Below are positions 57,301-64,000 of a stretch of 64,000 bases of DNA, in pieces; position 1 is the first letter of the stretch; each line of letters begins with the position of its first letter. The notes under the pieces are model-generated. The model was not told the origin of the DNA. It saw nothing but the letters and a program-made list of their open reading frames with translations, and did not search any database. Source of the stretch: Miltochrista miniata (Eukaryota > Arthropoda > Insecta > Lepidoptera > Erebidae); the NCBI GenBank assembly GCA_933228765.1, contig OW121748.1:31867607-31931606 (forward strand), written 5' to 3'. Made by a program: the position numbers and the translations under genes.

Positions 57301-57753
57301 ATCTAAATCTTCAAAATGATTGACAAATCGTATATAAATAAACAATGCTATTTTGCAGCCACATAGTATAGTGAGTATAAACGCAAATATACTTTGCATC
57401 TTTAATAACACATCAGAGTAAATCCCATCGGGAAAAAATACATGATAAGTATTAAAATTTCTTATAAGCTGATTGAATCGTTTCGAATGATATAGAGGCA
57501 ACATTGTAAGAACTAGTGCAAATCCCGTAATAGAATAAAAATATATAATTTGGGCGAGTACCATACTGTAATTACTGAAAAATAACTGGTAAAATAAGCA
57601 AAATAACATGACAGTTAATTCAATGAATATCCAAATGCATGCTAACACTTTGTTAAAACTGTTAAAGCTTGGAAAGCTTCGAAAGATGCAGGAGAAGTTT
57701 TGAACCAATATTAAATATTTTAAAGGTGAAATATTTATTTTATCCTCGTGCAT
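48304..57753 (-). CDS. Gustatory receptor, tandem copy 4 (LINE in intron 2)
   Basis: Exons on the minus strand: 57007-57753, 56532-56603, 49533-49692, 48304-48473 (1149 nt, 382 residues), with GT..AG introns of phases 0, 0, 1. The frame is open further upstream (to 57918), but the Met at 57753 (MHEDKINISPLKY) aligns with the paralogs and is preferred. Four predicted membrane segments lie in exon 1, with LYHSKRF after TM2 and LEYFMLHAILFVICEQLN in TM4. Exon 2 carries MSLMQLIVTTFG, exon 3 (one codon longer than in the paralogs) MSRAGQRVQNCSNTLRRKLC and exon 4 SHTIIALQF. Intron 2 is 6.8 kb, against 0.6-1.1 kb in the paralogs, because it holds a full-length LINE on the opposite strand and a mariner. 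No coding damage is seen, so the gene may still work if the intron is spliced. Confidence 0.85.
48826..49111 (+). mobile_element. Helitron-like composite fragment
   Basis: It starts with CTAATATTATAAATGCGAAAG, the usual 5' sequence of the group in plus orientation, and is interrupted by a GC-rich phrase (CTTCCCCCGGGGCTCCC, then GTCGGTAGGAGTCCGC) seen also at 25635. The text resumes with GTATTTGTCTGGACG. It lies in intron 3 of Gr copy 4. Confidence 0.5.
49112..49301 (-). mobile_element. Helitron-like element, 5' end altered
   Basis: Nearly the same as the copies at 40621 and 50066 through GATTTTTATATA, but the terminal TCTATATA part is changed. It inserted into the older Helitron-like sequence on either side (TTATAAAAGTTA flanks it). 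It lies in intron 3 of Gr copy 4. Confidence 0.7.
49840..50263 (-). mobile_element. Helitron-like element split by a nested copy
   Basis: On the minus strand its 3' end is CGCGGTCGAAGCCGCGGGG followed by AACAGCTAG, with a CGCGG/CCGCG hairpin. It carries a GACA run and the TTATAATATTA end text. The 187-bp element at 50066-50252 interrupts it near its 5' end. The right boundary is approximate. Confidence 0.6.
50066..50252 (-). mobile_element. Helitron-like element, 187 bp (nested)
   Basis: Same length and termini as the copy at 40621 (TCTATATATATAAAAATC to GGGTCAGCTAG), inserted between A and T. A handful of substitutions separate the two, consistent with recent spread. Confidence 0.8.
50565..51290 (+). 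CDS. LINE ORF1 protein
   Basis: 241 residues. The N-terminal part (about 1-80) is predicted coiled coil with glutamine-rich heptads (LHQLKDSLNKRMEEFETRQE). Residues about 85-190 resemble the RNA-binding domain of LINE ORF1 proteins (KILLLHGVDE, RCQRLGRP, PRPLLFKLHD, RDKLWLSKTKLKGTGI). The C terminus is basic (KTKRTVASKVK). It should coat element RNA. The ATG follows a purine-poor leader; ORF2 starts 706 bp later, a long AT-rich gap. Confidence 0.78.
   Translation: MDAVQSTLHQLKDSLNKRMEEFETRQEQLTPNKAVSASSLATEFAAFRVFVKQSLKLLQQQIEALSRVMDATETQRRRKILLLHGVDEVQDEDPKNTLASIVKHRLNIPDFCASHVSRCQRLGRPTSNKKPRPLLFKLHDVALRDKLWLSKTKLKGTGITMSEFLTKNRHDLFMAAREKLGVTKSWTIDGSVYVLAADNVRRRVDTLAELIIACDVPAKTTAATSKAAVTKTKRTVASKVK
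51997..54930 (+). CDS. LINE ORF2: endonuclease and reverse transcriptase
   Basis: 977 residues without a break. An apurinic-type endonuclease occupies about 40-260 (HINAQSV, LISETWF, LGVYYGP, IMGDFNT, SFHDLIF). The reverse transcriptase spans about 510-760 (SDYRPISILPFLSKVLERL, GFRAGHSTTTTLL, LLDFSNAFNTV, AGVPQGGVLSPLLFTVFINS, catalytic YADD at 691-694). The C-terminal tail has LDYADVSYLD and LKWLPIRLRRNAHILS. It nicks DNA and copies element RNA at the nick (target-primed reverse transcription). The clade is uncertain within the Jockey/CR1 supergroup. Confidence 0.88.
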   Translation: MLNFSTGTACRDNYVSASSSQDKPSLANFLSSRFSDVPENFNVVHINAQSVPAHFTDMLASFDCTHLHALLISETWFKPCLPSTAYTLPGFSLIRHDRGPDGYGGVAIYLRNHFSYTIIDSSPQPPPRLAGEHLFLEVELLHTKLLLGVYYGPSSNINFFTSFEILLETFIPNYSQTIIMGDFNTCLLKNDTRSSTFQSIIQSCNLSILPSNATHHCPNHPPSLLDLIIVSSLDRVVRHGQRTADEFSFHDLIFLSYRLRTPKPKPKFLFHRNFGRINFKELRSDADKIDWTPLFSSVCIDEKIHFLTSHLISLYDVHAPVRRIKVKHKPSPWLTTEIKALITKKATAKSKYKRRPTASNWEKYVLIRNHCSKVCRNAQRQHIHNSVQDGDSAKVWKFLRSLGVGKSRKDSVPQSNNLNSLNKFFTAVSNFNMETKTNTLNHLSTISTPDCAPFVFNQFTTSDVQKSILSISSNAVGTDCLSRKMIIPIIDEILPILCHILNFSISHGIFPMAWKDALIIPIPKKSNPSSFSDYRPISILPFLSKVLERLVHTQLTNFLSQNQLLNPLQSGFRAGHSTTTTLLHITEDIRAGMEKGKLTVLALLDFSNAFNTVEFDILLGTLCSLNISLMVIDWFRSYLIGRRQRISIEDTLSSWCNTYAGVPQGGVLSPLLFTVFINSITKNLCSSYHLYADDLQIYSQASLDTLSVAVGNINADMDIICRWSESFGVKVNPIKTQAIIVGSPWMISRLDWTLSPKVVCNGTPIAYSKTVKNLGVLMDSCLSWGPQLQDLRRKIFAASGSMRRLRNFLAITNKIALVQSLLFPILDYADVSYLDLTEDQLNKLERLQNYCIRFIFGLRKYDHISEYRKRLKWLPIRLRRNAHILSLLHSILFNPVTPSYLKRRFNFLKASHSSNLRSSRNMRLEMPGHLTNFMDKSFTVQAVRLWNALPVTIRLAQSSHSFKTLVRDYYLRANECM
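55113..56052 (+). mobile_element. DD41D mariner element, internally deleted
   Basis: TA duplications flank it (55111-55112, 56053-56054). The inverted ends share GGGTGTTTTTTTTAGAGG and continue to TATAGAACTTT. The element is 940 bp and carries a broken transposase. It inserted into the 3' UTR of the LINE, so it is younger than the LINE insertion or arrived with it. Confidence 0.88.
55225..55902 (+). pseudogene. Mariner transposase (DD41D), deleted and stopped
   Basis: The N terminus keeps the start of the helix-turn-helix (RLTPEQRFQIVQIYF), then joins directly to the catalytic domain at CDFHKQILLSDEAYF. About 130 codons carrying the rest of the DNA-binding region are missing. Catalytic acids are visible in LSDEA, QDGATWHT and LTPLDYFLWG; 41 residues separate the second and third, which is the DD41D pattern. 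An in-frame TAA (55609-55611) falls just before QDGA. The translation start is uncertain (55198 or 55225). It cannot be active. Confidence 0.85.
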
Positions 57754-58572
57754 TACAAGGTATATGATTACACATTGAATGTACAAGTGAAATGTGGTGT
57801 GATGTGTAAAATATACGAATGACTTGGTTAATATTGTAAGTAGTGAGTTTAATAACCTGAAAGTAATTATGTCATCAATCATCGGCACAGTGAGATATTT
57901 ACTTTCAGACTTATCCATCTATAAAACGTTAATTACTTAACCAACTATTGATTTATTGCTATGTTGGATATTTTGTTTGCTCAAAATATGAAGGATTAGG
58001 TATTTTAATTATTCCTAATTCGTAACCGCGTCACAATAGGTAGGTTTTTATTTTTTTGGTGACGCGGGGAATGCGGTTGGGCTCCGTCATCCCAGCCGCG
58101 GGGGCAACTGGGACGGTGTGTGGGGCTCCCGGTCCCGTAAAGGGACCGTCCTACCCACTAAACCCCGCGGTGTTCCTCCTCACCCTTTAGCCGGACCGAG
58201 GGATATCCAAAGATTATTCACGTCGGCCCGGCCGGGGGCGCCCCGCACGTCCGGGGCTCTATTCGAAACAATAGGTAGTACATGCATATTTTAAAAAAAT
58301 GTAGTATTTGTTGGATTGTCAATGAAAATGTATACCGGTATTACATCTTTAATGTGAATTTTACAATGAATTTTTAATTTAATTTAAAGTCAGTAAAATC
58401 TGTGTGACTTCAAACCTACGATAGCAGTAAAGACTAATGTAAAGTCAAGGCAATTTCAGACTTGACGGCATTAAACCATAATTGCTTGTTTATTGATGTA
58501 CGAGTAATAATACATGTGGGTTGATTCGAACATAAGACTCTTGTGTCAAAGCGAACAGCTTAAGATTCAATT

Positions 58573-58605
58573 CGCCGACTCAAGGGACTCCCCCTTGAGT
58601 CGGCG
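58573..58605. repeat. GC-rich palindrome, 14-bp arms
   Basis: 58573-58586 and 58592-58605 (CGCCGACTCAAGGG) are exact reverse complements with a 5-base loop, in otherwise AT-rich spacer. Confidence 0.9.
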
Positions 58606-59040
58606 GATTGACGGCGGAGTGTAACAAACATGAAATTTGAACTGTAATTCAAGCGATCCCACTTCTGTCCAGAACATGACAAGAGATTTACTGAGATGGT
58701 TTTTCCCTTTTAAAACAGTTTAACTACTTTCTTTTATTCAGTTATACTAAAACCAGATTAACATGTATTATTTCTCCTTATACAGCCTTTGTTATGCTTA
58801 GTCTTATACAGCTCAACTATAGTTTTATGGTTAAATTGATACAATTCGTAGTGGGCTTGCCTTGAGAAATTCTAAACACATTTTTAAAGTGAAGTCTTGA
58901 AAAACGTGTGCACAAACAAATTCTTCCGAATAATATTTTTAGGCATAGATTGATGCCCCAACCGATATGGGTCTTGCGTAGGTCAATAAAATAATACTAG
59001 GTACCTATGAAACGAAATTTTGAGACTTTCATTAACTCGT

Positions 59041-59046
59041 TTTATT
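59041..59046 (-). terminator. Poly(A) signal of Gr copy 5
   Basis: AATAAA on the minus strand, 31 bases past the stop codon of copy 5, the same spacing as for copy 1. Confidence 0.5.
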
Positions 59047-59076
59047 AATCCTGAAGCTTACTTTCAATTCACGATA

Positions 59077-62000
59077 TTACAGTATATTATTAAATTGCAG
59101 TGCAATGATTGTTTGAGAAACAACGACGGCGGCACATGCTGGAAGCAGCGCCATGTCGACGCTGATAGTCTCAATAAGATGGGCGCGCACGGGATGTGTG
59201 CGACAATAACGCTGCAGATCATTTGTCAGTTTTAGTTGGTGTTCGCCTGAAACAAATCAAAGCTGATATCTGATGATGTTTCAGATAAATAAATAAATAA
59301 ATAAATAAATATTCACGGACATCTCACACAACGCTATCTGATCCCAAAGTAAGCTAGGAATAACCTGCTTGTGTTATGGGTATCAGACCACGGATATTAA
59401 TACTTATATACTTTTAAATACATACATATTATACATAGAAACACCCAGACTCTTGAGACAAACATTTATGGGTCACACAAATATTTGTCTCCGGTGGGAA
59501 TCGAACCCACGACCTCCAGCGCCGCAGGCGGTATCACTACCGACTGCGCCACAGAGGCAGTCACATGCATATTATAGAAACGTTTTATTCCACGAAGGCG
59601 TAAGGACAACAGCAGATTGTGGTTTATTGATGTTAAAAGCTTTCAAGCAAAAACTTGACTAAGCGACGGTCATCTTTCTCAGCACTAATCGTAGCATTAG
59701 ATTCTTAACGCATTGGTAGCACGAATAGTGAAGCTTAAACTTTTCCTATAGAAGACTGTCTAATTTAGGGATAATTCAAAATCTAACTGAGAATGAAACA
59801 GAAACTGTGAAACTTTTAGAATAACTCAAGTGCGTGAACTCGGACTTATGCTGCGTCCACATTTGTTACATTTGGACAGCACGTTTCTCCACTACTGTGT
59901 CAGACTTGCGTTTTGATACCATGAAAACTGCAGTTTCGGGGCTATCCATGCCGAACACCCGAAGAAAATACTTGACATAGAATAAACGTCACGGTGATTT
60001 ATGGCGTTACTAACTAGTAGTCATGCCCGGTGTAGACGCTGTTTGTATACGGACACACATCAAATACACGTGGAACGGGTCGTGAAATCGAAAATGGGTT
60101 TTGGTGTGTACTTTCATAGGGTATTCGGTGCTGTTCATTGTCCGCGTCACCGGGAGACGTCCGCACTTGCATTTATGACCCGCGTTGAGGAACACTGAAC
60201 GGGACAAACACAGAGAAGGGGTACAGAGTGAACCACTGGAGTTTGGAGCGCTCGTCGCCCCGGTGACTTTGTGTTCCATAAACGATCACTGAAGCAAACA
60301 ACTTTAGCCATGGCAATTCTTTGGATGGTGATTACCACCTGATTACTTTGTGACAATAATTTTATAATTCATCGCTGTGCCCGATTTTAAGATCTAATTT
60401 AATTTTACGATTCTTAGGGTTCCGTACCTAAAGGGTAAAAAAATGGGACCCTATTCATGAGATTTCTCCGTCCGTCTGTTTGTCTGTCCATCACGAGGCT
60501 GTATCTCATGAACCGTGATAGCTAGAAAGTTGACATTTTCACTGATGATGTAGGTTTTAGTTTTGCCGCTTTAATAATAATTACTTTTAGTACTTGTTGT
60601 AATAACAAATACATCCTACTTCCCTGGTTTGTTTGTGAAGATGTTTGGATGCTTGTTACTCAATCACGCTCTGACGGATTGGGCTGAAATTTGGTACAGA
60701 TAGCTTATAGTCTGGAATAACAGAGACTACTATTGTCAGCCCGGAAATATGTTACTACGGGAAGCGGGAATGTGTACCGAATTTCACGCGGAACATCATC
60801 TAGTAAAATTATGATTAAGGGGGGCTCCCATATAACAGACGTCATTCTCCGCAACGGAGCCCTCCGTGCGGAAAAAACCGGCCAAGTGCGAGTCAAACTG
60901 TCTGACTCGCACTTGGTCGATTTTTTATATCATTAATATCTACAAGACAAGAAGCGCTCGCCCCGCGTACCCAGCATTCTGTAAACGAACACAGCAGTAA
61001 GCAACTTTCACAACGGCTAGTCCTTGGATGGGTGACCATACATGTGACAACTTGGTGTCATTTATTTGAGCGTTTCCGTGCTTCGGAAGGCACGTTAAGC
61101 CGATGGTCCTGGTTACCAGTAAAATGGCAGTCGTTAAGCCAAGTTGAGGGCCTTTTTAGGCAGCTTGAAAACTTTCAACAGCAGGCAGTCACAACCTGCG
61201 CCTCTCCATCTCAACACGGCAATACGACTCACCACCTATTACCTGGCACAAATTCCGAAATATGGTGAAATGTAGGCATATAATATGCCTCTGCCTACCC
61301 CTTAGGGGATAAAGGCGTGACCATATGTATGTATGTACTCGTATTATCTACAATACATACCAGTCACAGTACGAAATGCATAGTTACTACCAATGAGATA
61401 ATGTCTACAGCCCGTTCGCTCCAAGTTTGCTGCTGGCTTTATGGCTGGTGTAGAGGCGTAGTAGGGAAAGTGGCCGGCAAGCTTAGAGCGAACGGGAAGT
61501 ATGTACTGATGTAAAAAAAAAAGAAAAGATCCATGACCCGTTCCTTGCATTCGATATTTAAAACTTGCAGCTGCCTGTCAGCACAATATAAAGCCCGTCA
61601 CATACGTGCCTAACTATAATATTAATGAATATGAAACATAGCAAGGCAAATTACGACATATCTTCTAACTAAATTTACGAGAGTCCACACACGGAGCTAT
61701 AACAAATTTCTATGCGCTCAACAAAATATGTCGACAGATTATATCTCGATATATTTTAAAGGCGATTGTGAAGACCGAGTGAGATTAAAAATGTATTAAA
61801 GTTTAACTCCCATGTGTATTACTTGCTATAATATAATATATTATAATAGTCAATGTCCCGCGGTTGCACCGGCGGGGCTCCCGTTTCCGTGGGAATACGG
61901 GAATAAAATATAGCATAAGTCACCCGAGCTTTCATCAAAACAATGAAAGAATTATCCAAATCGGTTCAGTACTTTTGGGCATATTCAATGCAAAAAAAAC

Positions 62001-63190
62001 TAACATACAAACAAACAATCCAATTTTTCTATTAATAATATTAGTATAGGTATTATAACTACGTCTGTGACAGGCTTAACACTGACAGCACAACCAGGCG
62101 GCATAACCTAGGCCCGTCCACATTAAGCGTTACATGTTCGACACGATTACACACTACACTAGTCGATGATATGACACAAATGTGGACCCAGCATTACACT
62201 CTTCTAAATTTATTTGTTGATATTTTGAATTTAAACTTTGTATCATAATCACATTATTGTGCCCACATCAAGATCGTTTATGAGATCAATAAATATTCCA
62301 GTGTAATATAGCTAATGTTAGATTTAGTTTAGTTTTAAAGTATATACTTATATTGTAAATAGTAATATGCTTCAGTATAAAAATATACTAAAACTTACTT
62401 GTAATCAAGTGAAGGTTAAGTTCACAAAGCTTGCGTATCAATACATGCCAACGATGTTGCACCAGTTGTCCCGCTCGTGATATCACATATAGGGCGAAGA
62501 AGAAGAACGCCATTGATATTATATTGATGAACAGTACTGTGGGTGGCTCTTGATTCTACAATTTTAAGAAATGTTTCACAAATTTAATTGATAAAGTAGT
62601 CTGCGTTGTTTTTGCTACAACGAATTTAATGGTTAAGTAAAAAATAATAGTTTCCAGAGCAGAAAAATCGAATATCAAAAAGAAAATTGTATTTTACACT
62701 AGCGGACGTCACGCGGTTTCACCCGCATAGTTCCCGTTCCCGTGGGAATACGGGAATAAAATATATTCACCGCAAAGAGTGTAGTTTTCCAACAGTGAAA
62801 GAATTTTTCATCTTTCACTGTTGGAAAGCTACACTCTTTGTCCAGTAGTTCCGGAGCCTATTCGTTACAAACAAACAAAAAAACAAATATTTCCTCTTTA
62901 TAATATTATTGTTAGTATAGATAAGTATGTACTTGTTTCTTTTTCGTTATCTTGCTAGGTCTGATGACGCAACATACCAAAATATACCTACACCACTTTA
63001 AGAAACATTACATTTATCATCGCCTGAAAGACACTATGATTCTTAATAAAAAAACTGAACATAATGAAAATTAGTCTTTTAAAGTAAATGATTATATTTT
63101 TTTATATGAATCACTCACCTTAATTGATATGGCTGTAGTATACAAAAGAGTTATGCCGTATACCGTTACTAGTAGCTGCATTATACTCAA
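59077..63190 (-). CDS. Gustatory receptor, tandem copy 5 (3' exons only)
   Basis: Three exons on the minus strand match exons 2-4 of the paralogs: 63119-63190 (LSIMQLLVTVYGITLLYTT), 62399-62555 (NQEPPTVLFINIISMAFF and ISRAGQL) and 59077-59246, which contains HPVRAHLIE and ends SQTIIALQFNNIL plus stop. Phases are 0 and 1 as expected and all splice sites are GT..AG. The large first exon is not in the 810 bp to the right edge, where paralogs would place it within 215-403 bp. Intron 1 has therefore grown by insertion (an RTE fragment is visible), or the exon is lost. Intron 3 is 3.15 kb and full of SINE and Helitron-like sequence. The exons are open, so function is possible. Confidence 0.8.
59285..59558 (-). 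mobile_element. tRNA-derived SINE
   Basis: The head, on the minus strand from 59558, carries an A box (TGGCGCAGTCGG) and a B box (GGTTCGATTCC) at tRNA spacing, then a tRNA-unrelated body (GGTTATTCCTAGCTTAC) and an (ATTT)n tail at 59285-59310. It should be transcribed by RNA polymerase III and depend on a LINE. A tail-only relative lies at 63570. This is not counted as a real tRNA gene because body and tail follow directly. Confidence 0.85.
60249..60365 (+). mobile_element. 5S-SINE head fragment
   Basis: CATAAACGATCACTGAAGC, then TTTGGATGGTGATTACC, matches the 5S-derived head with several changes; the body is missing after TACTTTGTGACA. It lies in intron 3 of Gr copy 5. Confidence 0.65.
60412..60926. 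repeat. Dispersed Lepidoptera-type repeat cluster
   Basis: It begins TTAGGGTTCCGTACC and continues through CATCACGAGGCTGTATCTC and TGAACCGTGATAGCTAG, wording I recognise from many moth genomes. It ends in an inverted pair (60872-60895 with 60903-60926, two mismatches) built on CCAAGTGCGAGTCA. A Helitron-like phrase (GAAATTTGGTACAGATAGC) lies between. There are no ORFs. Confidence 0.6.
60953..61325 (+). mobile_element. 5S-rRNA-derived SINE (subfamily 1), near complete
   Basis: The head has GTAAGCAACTTTC, then CTTGGATGGGTGACCATAC, matching the 5S internal control region. The body is GAGCGTTTCCGTGCTTCGG and the tail TATAATATGCCTCTGCC, then TTAGGGGATAAAGGCGTG. It lies in intron 3 of Gr copy 5 and shares its tail with the copy in intron 3 of Gr copy 1. 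Confidence 0.8.
61411..61496. repeat. Small inverted repeat, 20-bp arms
   Basis: 61411-61430 (CCCGTTCGCTCCAAGTTTGC) and 61477-61496 are inverted with two mismatches; the 86-bp unit may be a minute MITE. Confidence 0.7.
61850..62048 (-). mobile_element. Helitron-like element, ends decayed
   Basis: It shares CCGTGGGAATACGGGAATAA, TCCAAATCGGTTCAGTA and the terminal TAATATTAGTATAGG with the copy at 62699. The CTAG end is not intact. It lies in intron 3 of Gr copy 5. Confidence 0.6.
62699..62921 (-). mobile_element. Helitron-like element, 223 bp
   Basis: On the minus strand it starts TCTATACTAACAATAATATT, ends GACGTCCGCTAG and sits between A and T. An internal inverted repeat (TTTCCAACAGTGAAAGA and its complement) lies near its centre. 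It is in intron 2 of Gr copy 5. Confidence 0.75.
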
Positions 63191-63569
63191 CTAAAACAAC
63201 AGAGAAAAAGAAAAATAAAATCAATTGAAATGTCTTACATATTGAAAACGACAGTTGTACTATTCCACAATATTGAAATGTCTTAAGCAGTAAGCAAGTA
63301 AGTTGTGAAGCGACAAAGTATTGGTAATTGTGAACACAGCAATAAAATAATAATTCATCTGGTTGGTACTGAGAAAAAGATCGAAATGCTTGTAGCATAA
63401 AATATTGTCCATGTAAGAATTAATATAATTATCATCAAGACTTCAAAACAATCCCACTTGCTGGTGTTACACGATGAAAGGAAAAGCTCCTACTGCAAGT
63501 GACTGAAGACTCTCCAAAACAGGACCTCAAACTGCAGGATAGTAAATAATAATATATATAATTTTGTAG

Positions 63570-63684
63570 GCATTCCCACACAGCGTCGCCTAGCCCAAAT
63601 TAAGCTAATATTAGCTTATACTATGGGATCTAGACGACTAGTAGACATACTTATATATTTCTAAATGCATACATATTTTACAAA
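63570..63684 (-). mobile_element. tRNA-SINE tail fragment
   Basis: The wording AAATTAAGCTAATATTAGC and TACATACTTATATATTTC tracks the body and tail of the SINE at 59285 but lacks the tRNA-like head. It ends where the RTE fragment begins. Confidence 0.5.
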
Positions 63685-64000
63685 CCATCTCAGCCGACTT
63701 GACGCCCACTGCTGGGCATAGGCCTCCCCCAAGGACCTCCACAACGTTCGGTCTTGCGCCGCCCGCATCCAGCAGGCTCCCGCGACCTTAATCAGGTCAT
63801 CCGTCCACCTCGCGTGGGGTCTCCCCACTCCGCGTTTACCTGTACGTGGACGCCACTCGAGCACTTTTCGACCCCACCGGCCGTCATCTCTGCGAGCAAT
63901 ATGGCCCGCCCACTGCCACTCAAGTCGGGCAATTCTTTCTGCTATGTCGGTGACCCGGGTCCTCCTTCGGATTTCCTCGTTGCGGATTCGATCGCGAAGG
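63685..64000 (-). pseudogene. RTE-type LINE 3' end (runs off the window)
   Basis: Minus-strand translation gives the C terminus of an endonuclease-reverse transcriptase: LEWRPRTGKRGVGRPHARWT, then TLWRSLGEAYAQQWA and a stop near 63690. The 3' end text (GACGCCCACTGCTGGGCATA) is shared with the RTE copies at 32764 and 38789. It lies in or near intron 1 of Gr copy 5 and continues past the right edge. Confidence 0.75.

Larger units (their letters stand above)
57754..59076. other. Spacer upstream of Gr copy 4, with GC-rich insert
   Basis: 57754-57918 is an open upstream extension of Gr copy 4, probably 5' UTR. A strikingly GC-rich block at about 58058-58265 (GACGCGGGGAATGCGG, CCCGGCCGGGGGCGCC) interrupts AT-rich DNA and looks like a fragment of a GC-rich retroelement, but no domain is visible. 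A 14-bp-arm palindrome lies at 58573-58605. Confidence 0.5.

Noticed and set aside
57754..57918. 55-codon N-terminal extension of Gr copy 4
   Set aside because: The frame is open, but the paralogs start within 13 residues of the SPLKY block; the extension has no counterpart in them.
59487..59558. Possible tRNA gene on the minus strand
   Set aside because: A and B boxes are present, but the sequence runs straight into a SINE body and an (ATTT)n tail, so it is a SINE head.
15425..61325. Possible 5S rRNA genes
   Set aside because: Only the internal control region resembles 5S rRNA; the 5' part and the final stem of 5S are missing and each copy continues into a SINE body.
63120..63398. 92-codon minus ORF near the right edge
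   Set aside because: It overlaps exon 2 of Gr copy 5 in the wrong frame and crosses its acceptor site.

Overview
This is a gene-poor, AT-rich, transposon-saturated stretch of an insect nuclear genome, almost certainly from a moth or butterfly (Lepidoptera). Three things point there: insect gustatory receptor (Gr) genes; repeats typical of Lepidoptera (RTE-type LINE tails, Helitron-like short elements ending CAGCTAG, 5S-rRNA-derived SINEs); and R1, CR1/Jockey-like and DD41D mariner elements. Host introns follow GT..AG. Nothing looks bacterial or viral.

Host genes. The only host genes I can support are five tandem Gr genes, all on the minus strand: Gr copy 1 (14943-18204), copy 2 (24967-28090), copy 3 (33325-36175), copy 4 (48304-57753) and the 3' part of copy 5 (59077-63190, first exon beyond the right edge). 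Each complete copy has one large first exon of about 250 codons (four predicted membrane segments) and three small exons that each carry one more segment. Intron phases are 0, 0, 1 in every complete gene. I rebuilt all splice sites from the sequence; the predicted proteins are 382, 386, 385 and 382 residues. All end in the TM7 signature T-I-I-A-L-Q.

Transposon landscape, left to right. 1-4303: nothing recognised. 4304-6957: a foldback element whose arms are a 19-bp minisatellite, with a Helitron-like element inside one arm. 8409-14067: an element with 33-bp terminal inverted repeats and a 4-bp target duplication, holding a hAT element (8727-11137) that itself holds an inverted pair of R1 LINE fragments. 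20200-24530: a second foldback element, two LINE fragments and a Lepidoptera-type direct and inverted repeat block. 25350-26067: a third foldback element inside intron 3 of Gr copy 2. 29-33 kb: Helitron-like, hAT MITE and 5S-SINE copies. 36640-44640: a Penelope-like remnant split by a Ty3/gypsy LTR retrotransposon (CHCC gag finger, tRNA-Trp-type primer site, identical 132-bp LTRs), itself split by a fourth foldback element that carries an RTE LINE and a Helitron-like element. 45-47 kb: a decayed CR1/Jockey-type LINE. 50.5-56.3 kb: an apparently full-length LINE of the same family with two open ORFs, lying in intron 2 of Gr copy 4 and carrying a DD41D mariner in its 3' UTR. 59-64 kb: SINEs, Helitron-like elements and an RTE fragment in the introns of Gr copy 5.

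Overall, a tandemly duplicated chemoreceptor family has kept its exons and splice sites while its introns and spacers absorbed layers of transposons. The least described item is a set of four foldback elements whose arms are built from repeated short words, a different word in each element; two of them share the same central hairpin.
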